NCBI GenBank assembly: GCA_030841965.1
Contig: JAUUSJ010000048.1
Coordinates: forward strand, 1 to 26,727
Origin: Blautia sp.
GTDB taxonomy: Bacteria > Bacillota > Clostridia > Lachnospirales > Lachnospiraceae
DNA: 26,727 nucleotides
Reading direction: 5' to 3'
In this document: in pieces, positions 13,649-22,339 of the stretch
Position numbering within the stretch: the stretch's first letter is position 1
Layout of the letters: each line of letters starts with the position of its first letter
Notes under the pieces: model-generated
Database searches by the model: none
Told to the model about the DNA's origin: nothing
Seen by the model: only the letters and a program-made list of their open reading frames with translations
Translations under genes and position numbers: made by a program

Positions 13649-14350
13649 ATGCATGATAAAATCTTAGTTGTGGAAGATGAGAAAAGTATAGCAGAGATAA
13701 TAGAGATTTATTTACAAAATGAAGGTTATAGTATTTATAAATGTTTTTCAGCCGAAGAAGCACTAGAATGTATTGAATCAATGGAACATGATTTTGCTAT
13801 TTTAGATGTAATGTTGCCAAAACAGGATGGGTTTTATTTGTGCAAAAAAATAAGAGAAAAATACAGTTATCCCATCATTATGTTGACTGCTAAAAACGAT
13901 GAAAATAGCAAAATTAATGGCTTTACGTATGGAGCCGATGATTATGTGACAAAGCCCTTTTTACCGTTAGAATTAATGGCAAGAATTAAAGCACAGCTAA
14001 GGCGGTACAAAAAATATAATTTTTATACAAGGGAAGACAAAAATAATAATTTTTTATTAAGTAGTCAAGGAGTGGAGTTGAATATTAAAGCAAGAGAGTG
14101 TCGTCTGAACGGTAAAGTAATTCGGTTAACACCGAGTGAATATGATATTTTGCGTATTTTACTAGAACATAAAGGGGAAGTAGTAAGCTCGGAGGATATA
14201 TTTCATTCTCTTTGGTCTGATGAATATTATTCAAAGAATAATAATACAGTAACGGTACATATTCGTCATATTAGAGAAAAGTTAGGTAATCAAGAAGAAA
14301 AGGATAAATATATAAAAACTGTATGGGGAGTTGGATATAAAATTGAGTAA
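13649..14350 (+). CDS. OmpR-family response regulator (VanR-like)
   Basis: 233 residues. The receiver domain has Asp10 in VVEDE, phosphoacceptor Asp53 in AILDVMLP, Thr80 and Lys102 in TKPF; the winged-helix DNA-binding domain ends VHIRHIREKLGN...KTVWGVGYKIE. The start at 13649 (MHDKILVVEDE) has GGAAGGAG 8 nt upstream; a longer frame from 13631 is less likely. It closely resembles VanR in wording and in the way its end overlaps the kinase gene. No resistance genes (vanH/A/X) are present, so it is a VanR-like regulator and not evidence of vancomycin resistance. Its likely target is the ABC exporter operon downstream. Confidence 0.93.
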   Translation: MHDKILVVEDEKSIAEIIEIYLQNEGYSIYKCFSAEEALECIESMEHDFAILDVMLPKQDGFYLCKKIREKYSYPIIMLTAKNDENSKINGFTYGADDYVTKPFLPLELMARIKAQLRRYKKYNFYTREDKNNNFLLSSQGVELNIKARECRLNGKVIRLTPSEYDILRILLEHKGEVVSSEDIFHSLWSDEYYSKNNNTVTVHIRHIREKLGNQEEKDKYIKTVWGVGYKIE

Positions 14351-15407
14351 GAAGAATATGTTTGGAAAATATGATAAAAAATTATGGATACAGTTAATGC
14401 TAATATTGTTTTTATATACAGCTGTCGGATGGGTTATAAGTCTTTTATTTGATTTTTATTTTAGTAGTAGTTCTCGAGAGATAGTTAGGTGGATACAGAT
14501 TAGAATGAGCATTATTTTCATACTTTATCTTATAATAGGTTATGTATTAATCTTTTTTTATTATTGGAAAAAAATGTGGAAGTATTTGGAAGAAATAATG
14601 GATGGGATGGAAACTATATATAAAAAAGATGATACAGTAGTGAAATTATCTACTCCTTTGAATGAGATTGAAGAGAGAATGAATCATATAAAAATGTCGA
14701 TTTTATCCGCAAATCAAGCTATAAATATTGCAGAAAATAAAAAAAATGAGTTGGTTACTTATCTAGCTCATGATATAAGAACGCCTCTTACATCAATTAT
14801 AGGATATTTAAGTGTTATGAAAGATATGCCTGATATGCCTTCAGAAAAAAGACAGAAATTTGTTGAGGAAATTTTTAATAAGGCAATGCATTTAGAAAAA
14901 TTAGTAAATGAATTTTTTGAAATTGCACAGTATAATTTACAACAAATTAAGATTAATAAAAAGGAGGTAAATTTAGAATATCTTTTGATACAATTGGCAG
15001 ATGAATTTTATCCAATATTATCACAAAAAGGAAATACAATAAAATTTCAGATGGAAGATGATATGATATGTTGTGTTGATCCAGAAAAAATATCGCGGGC
15101 ATTTGGAAATTTACTTAAAAATGCAATAAGCTATAGTTATCCCTGCACAGAAATACTGATACGTGCAGAAAAAAATGATAAGAAAAATATTATAATTTTC
15201 AGCAATAAAGGAGATGATATTTCATCAGAAAAACTAAGTAAAATGTTTGAGAAATTTTGTCGTTTAGATGATGCTAGAGCTTCAGACAGGGAAGGTGCTG
15301 GACTTGGATTGGCTATAACTAAGGAAATTATTCTTTTACATGGTGGAGATATCAAAGCCGAAAGTAATAATGGAACAATAAGCTTTATTGTACATTTGCC
15401 AGTTTAA
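14331..15407 (+). CDS. Sensor histidine kinase (VanS-like)
   Basis: 358 residues. Two membrane segments (about 18-40 and 58-79) frame a short external loop of some 18 residues. Then come a linker, the phosphoacceptor motif YLAHDIRTPLTS with His147, the N-box NLLKNAISYS, and the ATP-lid motif GAGLGLAITKEI. The start is a TTG at 14331 overlapping the regulator gene by 20 bp; VanS begins in the same way within VanR. TTG 14343 or ATG 14358 are alternatives. So short a sensor loop is typical of kinases that sense within the membrane or through an associated transporter. The gene is visibly AT-richer than its neighbours outside this cluster. Confidence 0.9.
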   Translation: MDIKLSKKNMFGKYDKKLWIQLMLILFLYTAVGWVISLLFDFYFSSSSREIVRWIQIRMSIIFILYLIIGYVLIFFYYWKKMWKYLEEIMDGMETIYKKDDTVVKLSTPLNEIEERMNHIKMSILSANQAINIAENKKNELVTYLAHDIRTPLTSIIGYLSVMKDMPDMPSEKRQKFVEEIFNKAMHLEKLVNEFFEIAQYNLQQIKINKKEVNLEYLLIQLADEFYPILSQKGNTIKFQMEDDMICCVDPEKISRAFGNLLKNAISYSYPCTEILIRAEKNDKKNIIIFSNKGDDISSEKLSKMFEKFCRLDDARASDREGAGLGLAITKEIILLHGGDIKAESNNGTISFIVHLPV

Positions 15408-15476
15408 ACCGCTTAAAATGATAAGAGGTCTCATCTAATTTACAAAATAAATAATTATTGTAAATATACCTAAAAT

Positions 15477-15547
15477 CTTTATAATTTCTTAATAATTTGA
15501 ATATTAAATATTAATACTAAAGTCTTTTGCATTTGATATAGTATAGT
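15477..15547 (+). promoter_or_regulatory. Candidate response-regulator site and promoter of the ABC operon
   Basis: CTTTATAATTT (15477-15487) and CTTAATAATTT (15488-15498) are adjacent 11-bp direct repeats, the layout bound by OmpR-type dimers. About 40 bp on, TATAGT occurs at 15537 and 15542 without a good -35 box, as expected for an activated promoter. The assignment to the neighbouring VanR-like regulator is inference. Confidence 0.5.
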
Positions 15548-15588
15548 CATCAAATGTGAAAGATTTTTTAATGTTTGGAGATGGTGCT

Positions 15589-16479
15589 ATGGAATTAGAA
15601 ATAAAAAATATTACAAAGAAATTTGAAGATAAAATAGCAGTTGATAATGTTAATCTTAAGTTGGTTCCCGGCGTATGGGGATTACTTGGAGCGAATGGGG
15701 CAGGAAAAACAACGTTAATACGAATGATAGCTGCAATCTTAAAACCTTCTAGTGGGAAAATTTACTTTGACAATCAGGAAATATATTCGTTGGGAAAAGA
15801 TTATAGAGAAATATTTGGATTTTTACCACAAGATTTTGGATGCTCACGTGATTTTACAGTCAAGGATTATTTAGAATATATTGCCGCATTAAAGGGGATA
15901 CCATTAAGTAAGGCAAAATCAAGAATAAATGAATTATTGGAGATTTTCACTTTATCCGATGTGAGAAATAAGAAAATAATAAAATTATCAGGTGGTATGA
16001 GAAGACGAGTAGGAATAGCACAGGCAATGCTAAATAATCCTAGAGTTTTAGTATTGGACGAACCAACTGCAGGACTTGACCCAGGAGAAAGAATAAGATT
16101 TCGCAATTTCATTTCTGAATTTTCACATGATAAAATTGTTCTGATATCCACACATATTGTTTCCGATATTGAGTATATCTCAACGAAAAATGCAATAATG
16201 AAAAATGGAAAAATACAAAATGTGGGAACGACAGAAGAATTGCTTAGAGAAATAACCGGAAAAGTTTGGACGGCTATCATACCAGCGAGAGAATTGTCTA
16301 TGTATGAGATGAAATTAAGAATTATTAATCAGAGAAATGAGGATAGAGATATGATATCAATTAGATATTTATCCGACACACCGCAAGTTGAAAATTCTCT
16401 GAGCATAGAGCCAAGATTGGAAGATTTATATTTGTGGATTTTTTCAAAAAAAAATATATATGAGCCGAGGGAGGTGTGA
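15589..16479 (+). CDS. ABC transporter ATP-binding protein
   Basis: 296 residues. Walker A GANGAGKT (34-41), Q-loop FLPQDF, signature LSGGM (133-137), Walker B VLVLDEP (153-159), D-loop AGLDP and the H-loop STHIVSD are intact. The C-terminal tail of about 80 residues carries the variable domain seen in ABC-2 exporters. GGAG lies 10 nt before the ATG at 15589 (MELEIKNITKKF); an upstream in-frame ATG at 15556 lacks a comparable site. It powers the permease encoded 6 bp downstream. With the two-component system next to it, the exporter likely answers an envelope or antimicrobial signal. Confidence 0.93.
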   Translation: MELEIKNITKKFEDKIAVDNVNLKLVPGVWGLLGANGAGKTTLIRMIAAILKPSSGKIYFDNQEIYSLGKDYREIFGFLPQDFGCSRDFTVKDYLEYIAALKGIPLSKAKSRINELLEIFTLSDVRNKKIIKLSGGMRRRVGIAQAMLNNPRVLVLDEPTAGLDPGERIRFRNFISEFSHDKIVLISTHIVSDIEYISTKNAIMKNGKIQNVGTTEELLREITGKVWTAIIPARELSMYEMKLRIINQRNEDRDMISIRYLSDTPQVENSLSIEPRLEDLYLWIFSKKNIYEPREV

Positions 16480-16485
16480 AATAAA

Positions 16486-17724
16486 ATGCGTATGTTTTTT
16501 TTAGAAATAAGAAGGATTATAAAGGCAAAACAAGTAATAATATTGCTAGGAATAGGGGGATTATTGGCTTTGGTAATGAGTTATGCACCTATTTCATATG
16601 AAACAATAAATTATATAGATGATAATGGAAATAAAGTAAGTGTAGAGGGAATGGATGCCATCCAATATAAAAAAACGATACGTGCTCCTTATGATGGAGA
16701 ACTTACTCCCCAAAAAGTACAGTCTGCTTTAAAGCAATATCAAGATACACTTAACGAGGAAGGGGTTGTTAGTGAGGATGATTTATCTTTAAGTGTTTAT
16801 ACAGAAATGATTTCACCTATTCAAAATGTAGTTCGCAAGTTACCAGAAATATATGCAGATTCTAAAACAGGTATGGGAAAAGAACTAATAGATATTCCAG
16901 TAGATGAAGTGGAGAACTATTATGAGCAATGTGCGAGACATTTAGATGACACGATGAAGCTTGAATATAAAGATAATATTAAGGCTCAGAAATTGGCAAA
17001 AACTATGTATGAAAGAGTGAATAAGCCTTTTCAACTTTATGGAGGATTTTCAATGGATGCAGTTGAATATATCGGATTCTATATACTACTATTACTTATT
17101 ATATGTACGGCGATTGCTGCCCCCGCTTTTTCTGAAGAATATCAAAATGGTTCAGACAGTATATTTAGATGTACAAGAAATGGGCGGTTAAGATTAGCAT
17201 TCATTAAAATACTTTCTTTGTTTGCTGTTTTTGCTATATATGTTTCAGTATGTTTATGTTTGCAATTAGTTATCTTGAATTTTTCTTTTGGTACGGAATG
17301 TCTAAAAACATCAGTACAAGTGATTTTTTCAATGATAAGCTTAGCACCATATAATTTAGGAGAATTGCAGATTGTTTTAGTGGTTTGTGGAATATTATCT
17401 ATACTTTCTACGATAAGTTGTACATTATTTGTATCAAGTAAATGCAAAACGACATTGGCATCAATATTAATTTCAATACTTATTTGTCTTGCTCCTACCT
17501 TTATATGTTCTGCAACAGCAAATAGCTGGGTGGCATATTTATTTCCGTCTTCAGGAATTGGTCTTCGCAATAATATGGTGTATCAGTTATTAGACCTTAG
17601 TATTCTTAAGATTGGGAAGCTAAATATTTGGTCTCCAGTATTAACAATTGTAGTGGCAATAGTGGAATTGATTGTATTTTCTGTACTTACAGTAAAAAGT
17701 TATTGTGAGCATCAAGTGGTTTAA
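16486..17724 (+). CDS. ABC-2 type permease
   Basis: 412 residues. The first membrane segment (about 14-32) is followed by an external domain of some 160 residues, rich in charged residues, and then five to six membrane segments from about residue 190, ending in VLTIVVAIVELIVFSVLTVK. The post-TM2 cytosolic stretch FSEEYQNGSDSIFRCTRNGR matches the coupling region of ABC-2 permeases (EEYQNGT type). It belongs to the exporter formed with the upstream ATPase. The substrate is unknown; peptide or lipid-like antimicrobials are the usual cargo of such regulator-linked sets, which is inference only. Confidence 0.88.
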   Translation: MRMFFLEIRRIIKAKQVIILLGIGGLLALVMSYAPISYETINYIDDNGNKVSVEGMDAIQYKKTIRAPYDGELTPQKVQSALKQYQDTLNEEGVVSEDDLSLSVYTEMISPIQNVVRKLPEIYADSKTGMGKELIDIPVDEVENYYEQCARHLDDTMKLEYKDNIKAQKLAKTMYERVNKPFQLYGGFSMDAVEYIGFYILLLLIICTAIAAPAFSEEYQNGSDSIFRCTRNGRLRLAFIKILSLFAVFAIYVSVCLCLQLVILNFSFGTECLKTSVQVIFSMISLAPYNLGELQIVLVVCGILSILSTISCTLFVSSKCKTTLASILISILICLAPTFICSATANSWVAYLFPSSGIGLRNNMVYQLLDLSILKIGKLNIWSPVLTIVVAIVELIVFSVLTVKSYCEHQVV

Positions 17725-17787
17725 TTTATCGTTTTTTCTTTTCGGTATACTTTTTGAACTTCTAAATTTTTCATTTTAAAAACATAT

Positions 17788-17816
17788 AATTCGTGTTACA
17801 ATAAATAACACGAATT
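17788..17816. promoter_or_regulatory. Perfect 11-bp inverted repeat behind the ABC operon
   Basis: AATTCGTGTTA and TAACACGAATT flank CAATAAA. No T-run follows on either strand, so it is a weak terminator at best. It may be an operator in front of topB. About 50 bp on, TATAAC (17866) could be a -10 box. Confidence 0.55.
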
Positions 17817-17875
17817 TATATAGAGAGTTTTAGAAATTAGTGAAATAAGAAATGAATAAAAAATAGTATAACTGG

Positions 17876-17928
17876 AAGGAGGCTGGCACAAAACATTATA
17901 TATAGTAGAAAGTGTGCCTAAGTTTATG
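17876..17928 (+). promoter_or_regulatory. Split translation start of topB: Shine-Dalgarno, hairpin, ATG
   Basis: AAGGAGG (17876-17882) is 43 nt before the ATG at 17926, too far to work directly. Between them GGCACA (17885-17890) pairs perfectly with TGTGCC (17913-17918). Folding this stem leaves only 2 + 7 nt between the Shine-Dalgarno and ATG, the normal distance. The GTG at 17914 lies in the stem and has no site of its own. Confidence 0.55.
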
Positions 17929-20091
17929 AAAAATTTAGTTATTGCAGAAAAACCCTCTGTAGCCCGAGATATTGCGAGGGTTCTCGGCTGTAAAAAGCAG
18001 GCGAAAAGTTTTATAGAGGGGAATAAATATGTCGTCACATGGGGTCTTGGGCATCTTGTCACATTGGCTGACCCCGAGGAGTATAATGCCGACTATAAAG
18101 AATGGCATATAGAGGACCTGCCGATGATGCCAGAGAAAATGAAGCTTGTTGTTATTAAGCAGACGAGGGCTCAATTCAATGCAGTAAAGACTTTAATTCA
18201 TCGAAAAGATATCGATGAGATTATTATCGCCACGGACGCTGGTCGAGAGGGAGAGCTAGTTGCCAGGTGGATTTTAGAAAAGGCGGGCAATAAAAAGCCA
18301 TTAAAAAGACTCTGGATTTCTTCTGTCACGGATAAGGCGATTAGGGAAGGATTTGCCAATTTAAAGGATGCGAGAGAGTATGAACCTCTCTATGCGGCTG
18401 CGACGGCGAGGGCTCAGGCGGATTGGCTTGTCGGAATGAATGCCACAAGGGCATTGACCTGCAAGTATAATGCGCAGCTTTCTTGTGGAAGAGTGCAGAC
18501 GCCGACTCTTGCGATGATTGCCAAGCGAGAGGAGGAAATCAGGACATTTGTTCCAAAGTCTTATTATGGGTTAACGGCGAGAGTGAATGGAGTTATATTT
18601 ACCTGGCAGGATAAAAAGACGAATAGTAGCTCAAGTTTTGACAAGAAAAAGATAGAAGAGATAGAAAAGAAGGTAAGAACAGAAATCGGAGAAATTATAG
18701 ATATAAAAAAGGTATCGAAAAAGACTTATCCAAAGGGACTTTATGACCTTACGACGCTTCAAAGAGATGCCAATCAATATTTCTCGTTTTCTGCCAAGCA
18801 GACTTTAAATATTATGCAAAAACTCTACGAGCAGCATAAGGTTTTAACTTATCCGAGGACGGATTCTAGCTATATCAGCACTGATATTGTAGATACATTA
18901 AAAGAGAGAGTAAAAGCTGTGAGTGTCGGACCGTATAAACAGTATACAGGTAATATTCTAAAACAGCCGATAAAGGCGAGGGCATCTTTTGTCAATGATA
19001 AAAAGGTATCCGACCACCATGCGATTATTCCGACAGAACAGTCCCCAATTTTATCTGCTTTATCGAACGAGGAGAGAAAAATCTATGATTTAGTTGTCAA
19101 AAGATTTCTCGCAGTCTTATACCCTCCGTATGAGTATGAGCAGACGACGGTCACCTTAAAGATTGCGGATGAGATTTTCGTGGCAAAGGGAAGAGTGGAA
19201 AAGAGCAGAGGATTTTTAGAGATTATCAAGGGCGAGGAAGAAGAGATGGAAGGCAACCTTCCTGAATATCAAAAAGGGCAGAGACTAACAGATATCACGA
19301 TTACAAAGACAGAGGGAAAGACAAAGCCACCAGCTTATTTTACAGAGGCAAGCTTGCTCTTGGCAATGGAAAATCCGGTAAAATACTTGGAGCAAAAGGA
19401 TAAAAATACAGTGAAAACATTACAAGAGACAGGTGGTCTTGGGACAGTTGCGACGAGGGCGGATATTATCGAGAAGCTCTTTCACACTTATCTGATGGAA
19501 AAACAGGGAGAGTCGATTAAAATTACAGGAAAGGCGAGACAGCTCTTAAAACTTGTTCCGGAAGATTTGAGAAAGCCAGAACTCACAGCAAGCTGGGAGG
19601 CGAAGCTTTCTCTTATTGCCAAGGGAAAGATGAGGCAGAGGGATTTTCTAAAGGAGATACGAAAATACACAGAAGATATCACAGAGGAGATTAAGTCGGC
19701 GGATGCTGTCTTTCGACATGACAATTTGACGAATAAAGCTTGTCCAAACTGTGGAAAGAAAATGCTTGCAGTTTCCAATAAGACGGGAAAGCTTCTCGTC
19801 TGCCAGGACAGGGAATGTGGATATAAAGAGAGAGTTTCAAAATTCACGAATGCCCGATGCCCACAATGTCATAAGAAAATGGAATTAGTCGGGACAGGAG
19901 AGAAGCAGAAGTTTGTCTGCGTCTGTGGTCATAGAGAGTCGATGCATGCCTTTGAGGAGAGAAGGAATAAAGAGGGAAAGGGTGTATCGAAAAAAGATGT
20001 AGCTGCCTATATGAGAAAGCAAAATAAGCAAAAACAAGAACCGTTAAACTCAGCCTTTGCAGACGCACTTGCAAACCTAAAATTAGACTAA
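17926..20091 (+). CDS. topB: DNA topoisomerase III (type IA)
   Basis: 721 residues. The Toprim domain begins MKNLVIAEKPSVARDIARVL and includes IIATDAGREGELVARWIL; the catalytic Tyr309 lies in LTYPRTDSSYIS; ARAQADWLVGMNATRAL and SCGRVQTPTLAMI are conserved. The C-terminus carries two Cys pairs of zinc-ribbon type (ACPNCGKK...CQDRECG and RCPQCHKK...CVCG). It relaxes negatively supercoiled DNA and decatenates replication intermediates. The ATG at 17926 gives the family N-terminus; see the split start signal just upstream. The NusG-domain gene follows after 21 bp and is probably co-transcribed. Confidence 0.94.
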   Translation: MKNLVIAEKPSVARDIARVLGCKKQAKSFIEGNKYVVTWGLGHLVTLADPEEYNADYKEWHIEDLPMMPEKMKLVVIKQTRAQFNAVKTLIHRKDIDEIIIATDAGREGELVARWILEKAGNKKPLKRLWISSVTDKAIREGFANLKDAREYEPLYAAATARAQADWLVGMNATRALTCKYNAQLSCGRVQTPTLAMIAKREEEIRTFVPKSYYGLTARVNGVIFTWQDKKTNSSSSFDKKKIEEIEKKVRTEIGEIIDIKKVSKKTYPKGLYDLTTLQRDANQYFSFSAKQTLNIMQKLYEQHKVLTYPRTDSSYISTDIVDTLKERVKAVSVGPYKQYTGNILKQPIKARASFVNDKKVSDHHAIIPTEQSPILSALSNEERKIYDLVVKRFLAVLYPPYEYEQTTVTLKIADEIFVAKGRVEKSRGFLEIIKGEEEEMEGNLPEYQKGQRLTDITITKTEGKTKPPAYFTEASLLLAMENPVKYLEQKDKNTVKTLQETGGLGTVATRADIIEKLFHTYLMEKQGESIKITGKARQLLKLVPEDLRKPELTASWEAKLSLIAKGKMRQRDFLKEIRKYTEDITEEIKSADAVFRHDNLTNKACPNCGKKMLAVSNKTGKLLVCQDRECGYKERVSKFTNARCPQCHKKMELVGTGEKQKFVCVCGHRESMHAFEERRNKEGKGVSKKDVAAYMRKQNKQKQEPLNSAFADALANLKLD

Positions 20092-20112
20092 AAAAGGCGA
20101 GGGAGGTTTACC

Positions 20113-20484
20113 GTGAAAAAAGCAGATAAATATTTAATTATTGGAATTTTGGTCGTAGCAGCTCTCTCTTTTTTGGGCATAAAAATTTTTATGAATGGCT
20201 CTGCAGATAAAATCCGTATTACAAGGGACGGAGAGTTATATAAAGAAGTATCTCTGGATGAGAATCAGACGATTGTTATTGAAATTCCAGGAGAAGAGGG
20301 AAAGAATATATTAGAGATAAAGGACGGCTATGCCAAGATGATTGACTCAGACTGTCCAGACCATCTTTGTGAGCAGCAGCATCGAATTTCAAAAAAAGGA
20401 GAGACCATCATCTGTCTTCCGAATAAGGTGATTGTGGAGGTGCAGTCAGAGGAGGAGCCAGAGATAGATGGAGTTGCCAAGTAG
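20113..20484 (+). CDS. NusG domain II-containing membrane-anchored protein
   Basis: 123 residues from a GTG with GGGAGG 6 nt upstream. One N-terminal membrane segment (about 7-27, LIIGILVVAALSFLGIKIFM) is followed by an extracytoplasmic beta domain with DSDCPDHLCEQQHRIS and GETIICLPNKVIVEV. These are the marks of the NusG_II family often found near Rnf or flavin-transfer genes in Firmicutes. The two Cys of CPDHLC are conserved. The function is not established. A strong terminator overlaps its stop codon and separates it from rnf. Confidence 0.88.
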   Translation: MKKADKYLIIGILVVAALSFLGIKIFMNGSADKIRITRDGELYKEVSLDENQTIVIEIPGEEGKNILEIKDGYAKMIDSDCPDHLCEQQHRISKKGETIICLPNKVIVEVQSEEEPEIDGVAK

Positions 20485-20513
20485 GTTTCATTACCTGCTT
20501 GGCAGTTTTTTTT
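20475..20513 (+). terminator. Strong intrinsic terminator behind the NusG-domain gene
   Basis: TGCCAAGTAGG pairs with CCTGCTTGGCA across 8 nt and is followed by eight T. The stem includes the TAG stop of the upstream gene. It ends the topB transcript ahead of rnf. Confidence 0.92.
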
Positions 20514-20778
20514 AGAAATGTGAAAAGATGATTGTCAATAAAATCACAAAAAAATGAAATTGTATTCTGTATTTTGTTTTTTTTAAAAAACAATAGAAAA
20601 ATTTACAAAAAAATAAAAAAAGATTTAAAATGAAAAAACTAAGGTTTGTGTAAAAAATCAAAAAAAATTTAAGAAATTTTTCTTTTTTTGACAAATCTAT
20701 TACATGAAATGCAAATTTAGATAAAAAAACAAGAGAAAAAATGGAAGAATCGAGACATTGTGAAAAAAATAACAATAG
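20514..20778. other. AT-rich spacer before the rnf promoter
   Basis: Long A and T runs, no credible open frame on either strand. A lone TTGACA (20687 onward) has no matching -10 box at normal spacing. Confidence 0.5.
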
Positions 20779-20807
20779 TTGATTTTGCGCTTAAAAATGG
20801 GTATGAT
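20779..20807 (+). promoter_or_regulatory. rnf operon promoter
   Basis: TTGATT (20779-20784) and TATGAT (20802-20807) are 17 bp apart. Transcription would start near 20814. Confidence 0.65.
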
Positions 20808-20813
20808 ATGAGA

Positions 20814-20997
20814 TGTAGATAATGCAATTTTTGGCGACAATTTTGTAGAAATCTGTCATAATTTCGCTGCGAAACCTTATGAGTTTTAATGAATTTTAGA
20901 CAAGGTTAGGCGGTGAGCAATTCATACGTTAATACAGAGGAAACGTTAAAATGAAATTTAAGATATGACAGAAAAAAAGAGGAAAGAAGGTAGGAGA
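20814..20997 (+). promoter_or_regulatory. rnf leader with stem-loops and a 5-codon mini-ORF
   Basis: Three possible stems follow one another: GCGA/TCGC (20834-20837, 20864-20867), AACCTT/AAGGTT (20873-20878, 20902-20907) and ACGTT/AACGT (20926-20930, 20942-20946). TTTCGC-T-GCGAAA (20862-20874) is also a 13-bp DNA palindrome and could instead be an operator. GAGGA then precedes ATG at 20951 of a mini-ORF (MKFKI) whose TGA overlaps the in-frame rnfC ATG at 20965. I recognise no known riboswitch, including the FMN class. Confidence 0.45.
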
Positions 20998-22323
20998 ATG
21001 GGATTATTAACATTTAAAGGTGGCCTACATCCTTACGATGGAAAAGAGTTATCGAAAGATAAAGCGATTCAGCTATTTACTCCAACGAAAGATATGGTAT
21101 ATCCTTTAAGCCAGCATATCGGCGCTCCAGCAAAACCGATTGTAAAAAAAGGTGATCGAGTTTTAGTTGGACAAAAGATTGCAGAAGCCGGCGGATTTGT
21201 TTCCGCGAATATTCACAGCTCTGTATCTGGTACGGTCAAGATGATTGAGCCAAGACTAACTGCCAGCGGAGCTATGGTAAACTCTATTGTCGTAACAAAT
21301 GATGGCGAGTTTGAGGAAATGGTATACGATACAAAGCCACTAGAGCAGATGACAAAGGATGAGATTAAGCTTGCGATAAAGGAAGCTGGTATTGTAGGAC
21401 TTGGTGGAGCTGGTTTCCCAACTCATGTAAAATTAAGTCCAAAGGATGACGGAGCGATTGATTATATTATTATCAATGCCGCAGAGTGTGAGCCTTATAT
21501 CACAGCCGATTATCGCTGTATGCTTGAGATGCCAGAAAAATTAATTGGTGGTCTTAATATTATTTTGTCTCTCTTCCCGAAGGCAAAGGGAATCATCGGC
21601 ATCGAGGATAATAAGCCAGATGCGATTGAGAAATTAGAGATTATGGTCAAATCTGAGCCTAAGATTGAAGTTGCTGCTCTAAAGACGAAGTATCCACAGG
21701 GAGCTGAGCGGTCCTTAATCTATGCGACGACAGGACGTGCGATTAATTCCTCTATGCTTCCAGCAGATGCGGGATGTATTGTTGATAATGTTGCAACGGC
21801 AATTGCGATTTATGACGCTGTAGTCGAGGGAAAACCTCTCACAAAGAGAGTTGTCACTGTTACAGGTGATGCAATTAAAAATACGGCAAACTTTATGGTT
21901 CCTTGCGGAACAAACTGTCAGGAGCTTGTGGAAGCTTGCGGTGGATTTAAGACAAAACCAGAGAAGATTATCTCAGGTGGTCCTATGATGGGTATGGCGA
22001 TGTCTAGCTTAGATATCCCAACAGGAAAGACCTTTTCTTCCCTTTTGAGCTTTACAAAGGATGAGGTTGCGGCATGTGAGCCAAGTAACTGTATCAAATG
22101 TGGTCGCTGTGTATCTGTCTGTCCAGCACATATTCTTCCAGCGAAGCTTTCTGTCTTAGCTGACAATAAAAACTACGAGGAATTTGAGCGGTTAGACGGG
22201 GCGGAATGTGTGGAATGTGGATGTTGTTCTTATGTCTGCCCTGCAAAACGTCGCTTGACGCAGTCGATGAAGACTGGACGAAGAGAAGTATTGGCAGCTA
22301 GAAGAAGACGTAACAGCAAATAG
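20998..22323 (+). CDS. rnfC: Rnf complex subunit RnfC
   Basis: 441 residues. Peripheral subunit of the Rnf ferredoxin:NAD+ oxidoreductase, carrying the NADH/FMN site and two 4Fe-4S clusters. The N-terminus MGLLTFKGGLHP is the family norm; the glycine-rich GIVGLGGAGFPTHVK lies at about 130-145. Cluster motifs are CIKCGRCVSVCP (from Cys365) and CVECGCCSYVCP (from Cys404). The start at 20998 fits the family; an in-frame ATG at 20965, coupled to a mini-ORF, would add 11 residues (MTEKKRKEGRR). It is the first gene of rnfCDGEAB, and rnfD follows after 16 bp. Confidence 0.95.
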   Translation: MGLLTFKGGLHPYDGKELSKDKAIQLFTPTKDMVYPLSQHIGAPAKPIVKKGDRVLVGQKIAEAGGFVSANIHSSVSGTVKMIEPRLTASGAMVNSIVVTNDGEFEEMVYDTKPLEQMTKDEIKLAIKEAGIVGLGGAGFPTHVKLSPKDDGAIDYIIINAAECEPYITADYRCMLEMPEKLIGGLNIILSLFPKAKGIIGIEDNKPDAIEKLEIMVKSEPKIEVAALKTKYPQGAERSLIYATTGRAINSSMLPADAGCIVDNVATAIAIYDAVVEGKPLTKRVVTVTGDAIKNTANFMVPCGTNCQELVEACGGFKTKPEKIISGGPMMGMAMSSLDIPTGKTFSSLLSFTKDEVAACEPSNCIKCGRCVSVCPAHILPAKLSVLADNKNYEEFERLDGAECVECGCCSYVCPAKRRLTQSMKTGRREVLAARRRRNSK

Positions 22324-22339
22324 AGGAAGAGGTGTAAAA

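Noticed and set aside
13649..15407. Vancomycin resistance locus
   Set aside because: Regulator and kinase are VanRS-like, but no vanH, D-Ala-D-Lac ligase or vanX genes follow; the next genes are an ABC exporter.
20814..20997. FMN or c-di-GMP riboswitch before rnf
   Set aside because: The conserved sequence blocks of these classes are not found; only generic stems are seen.
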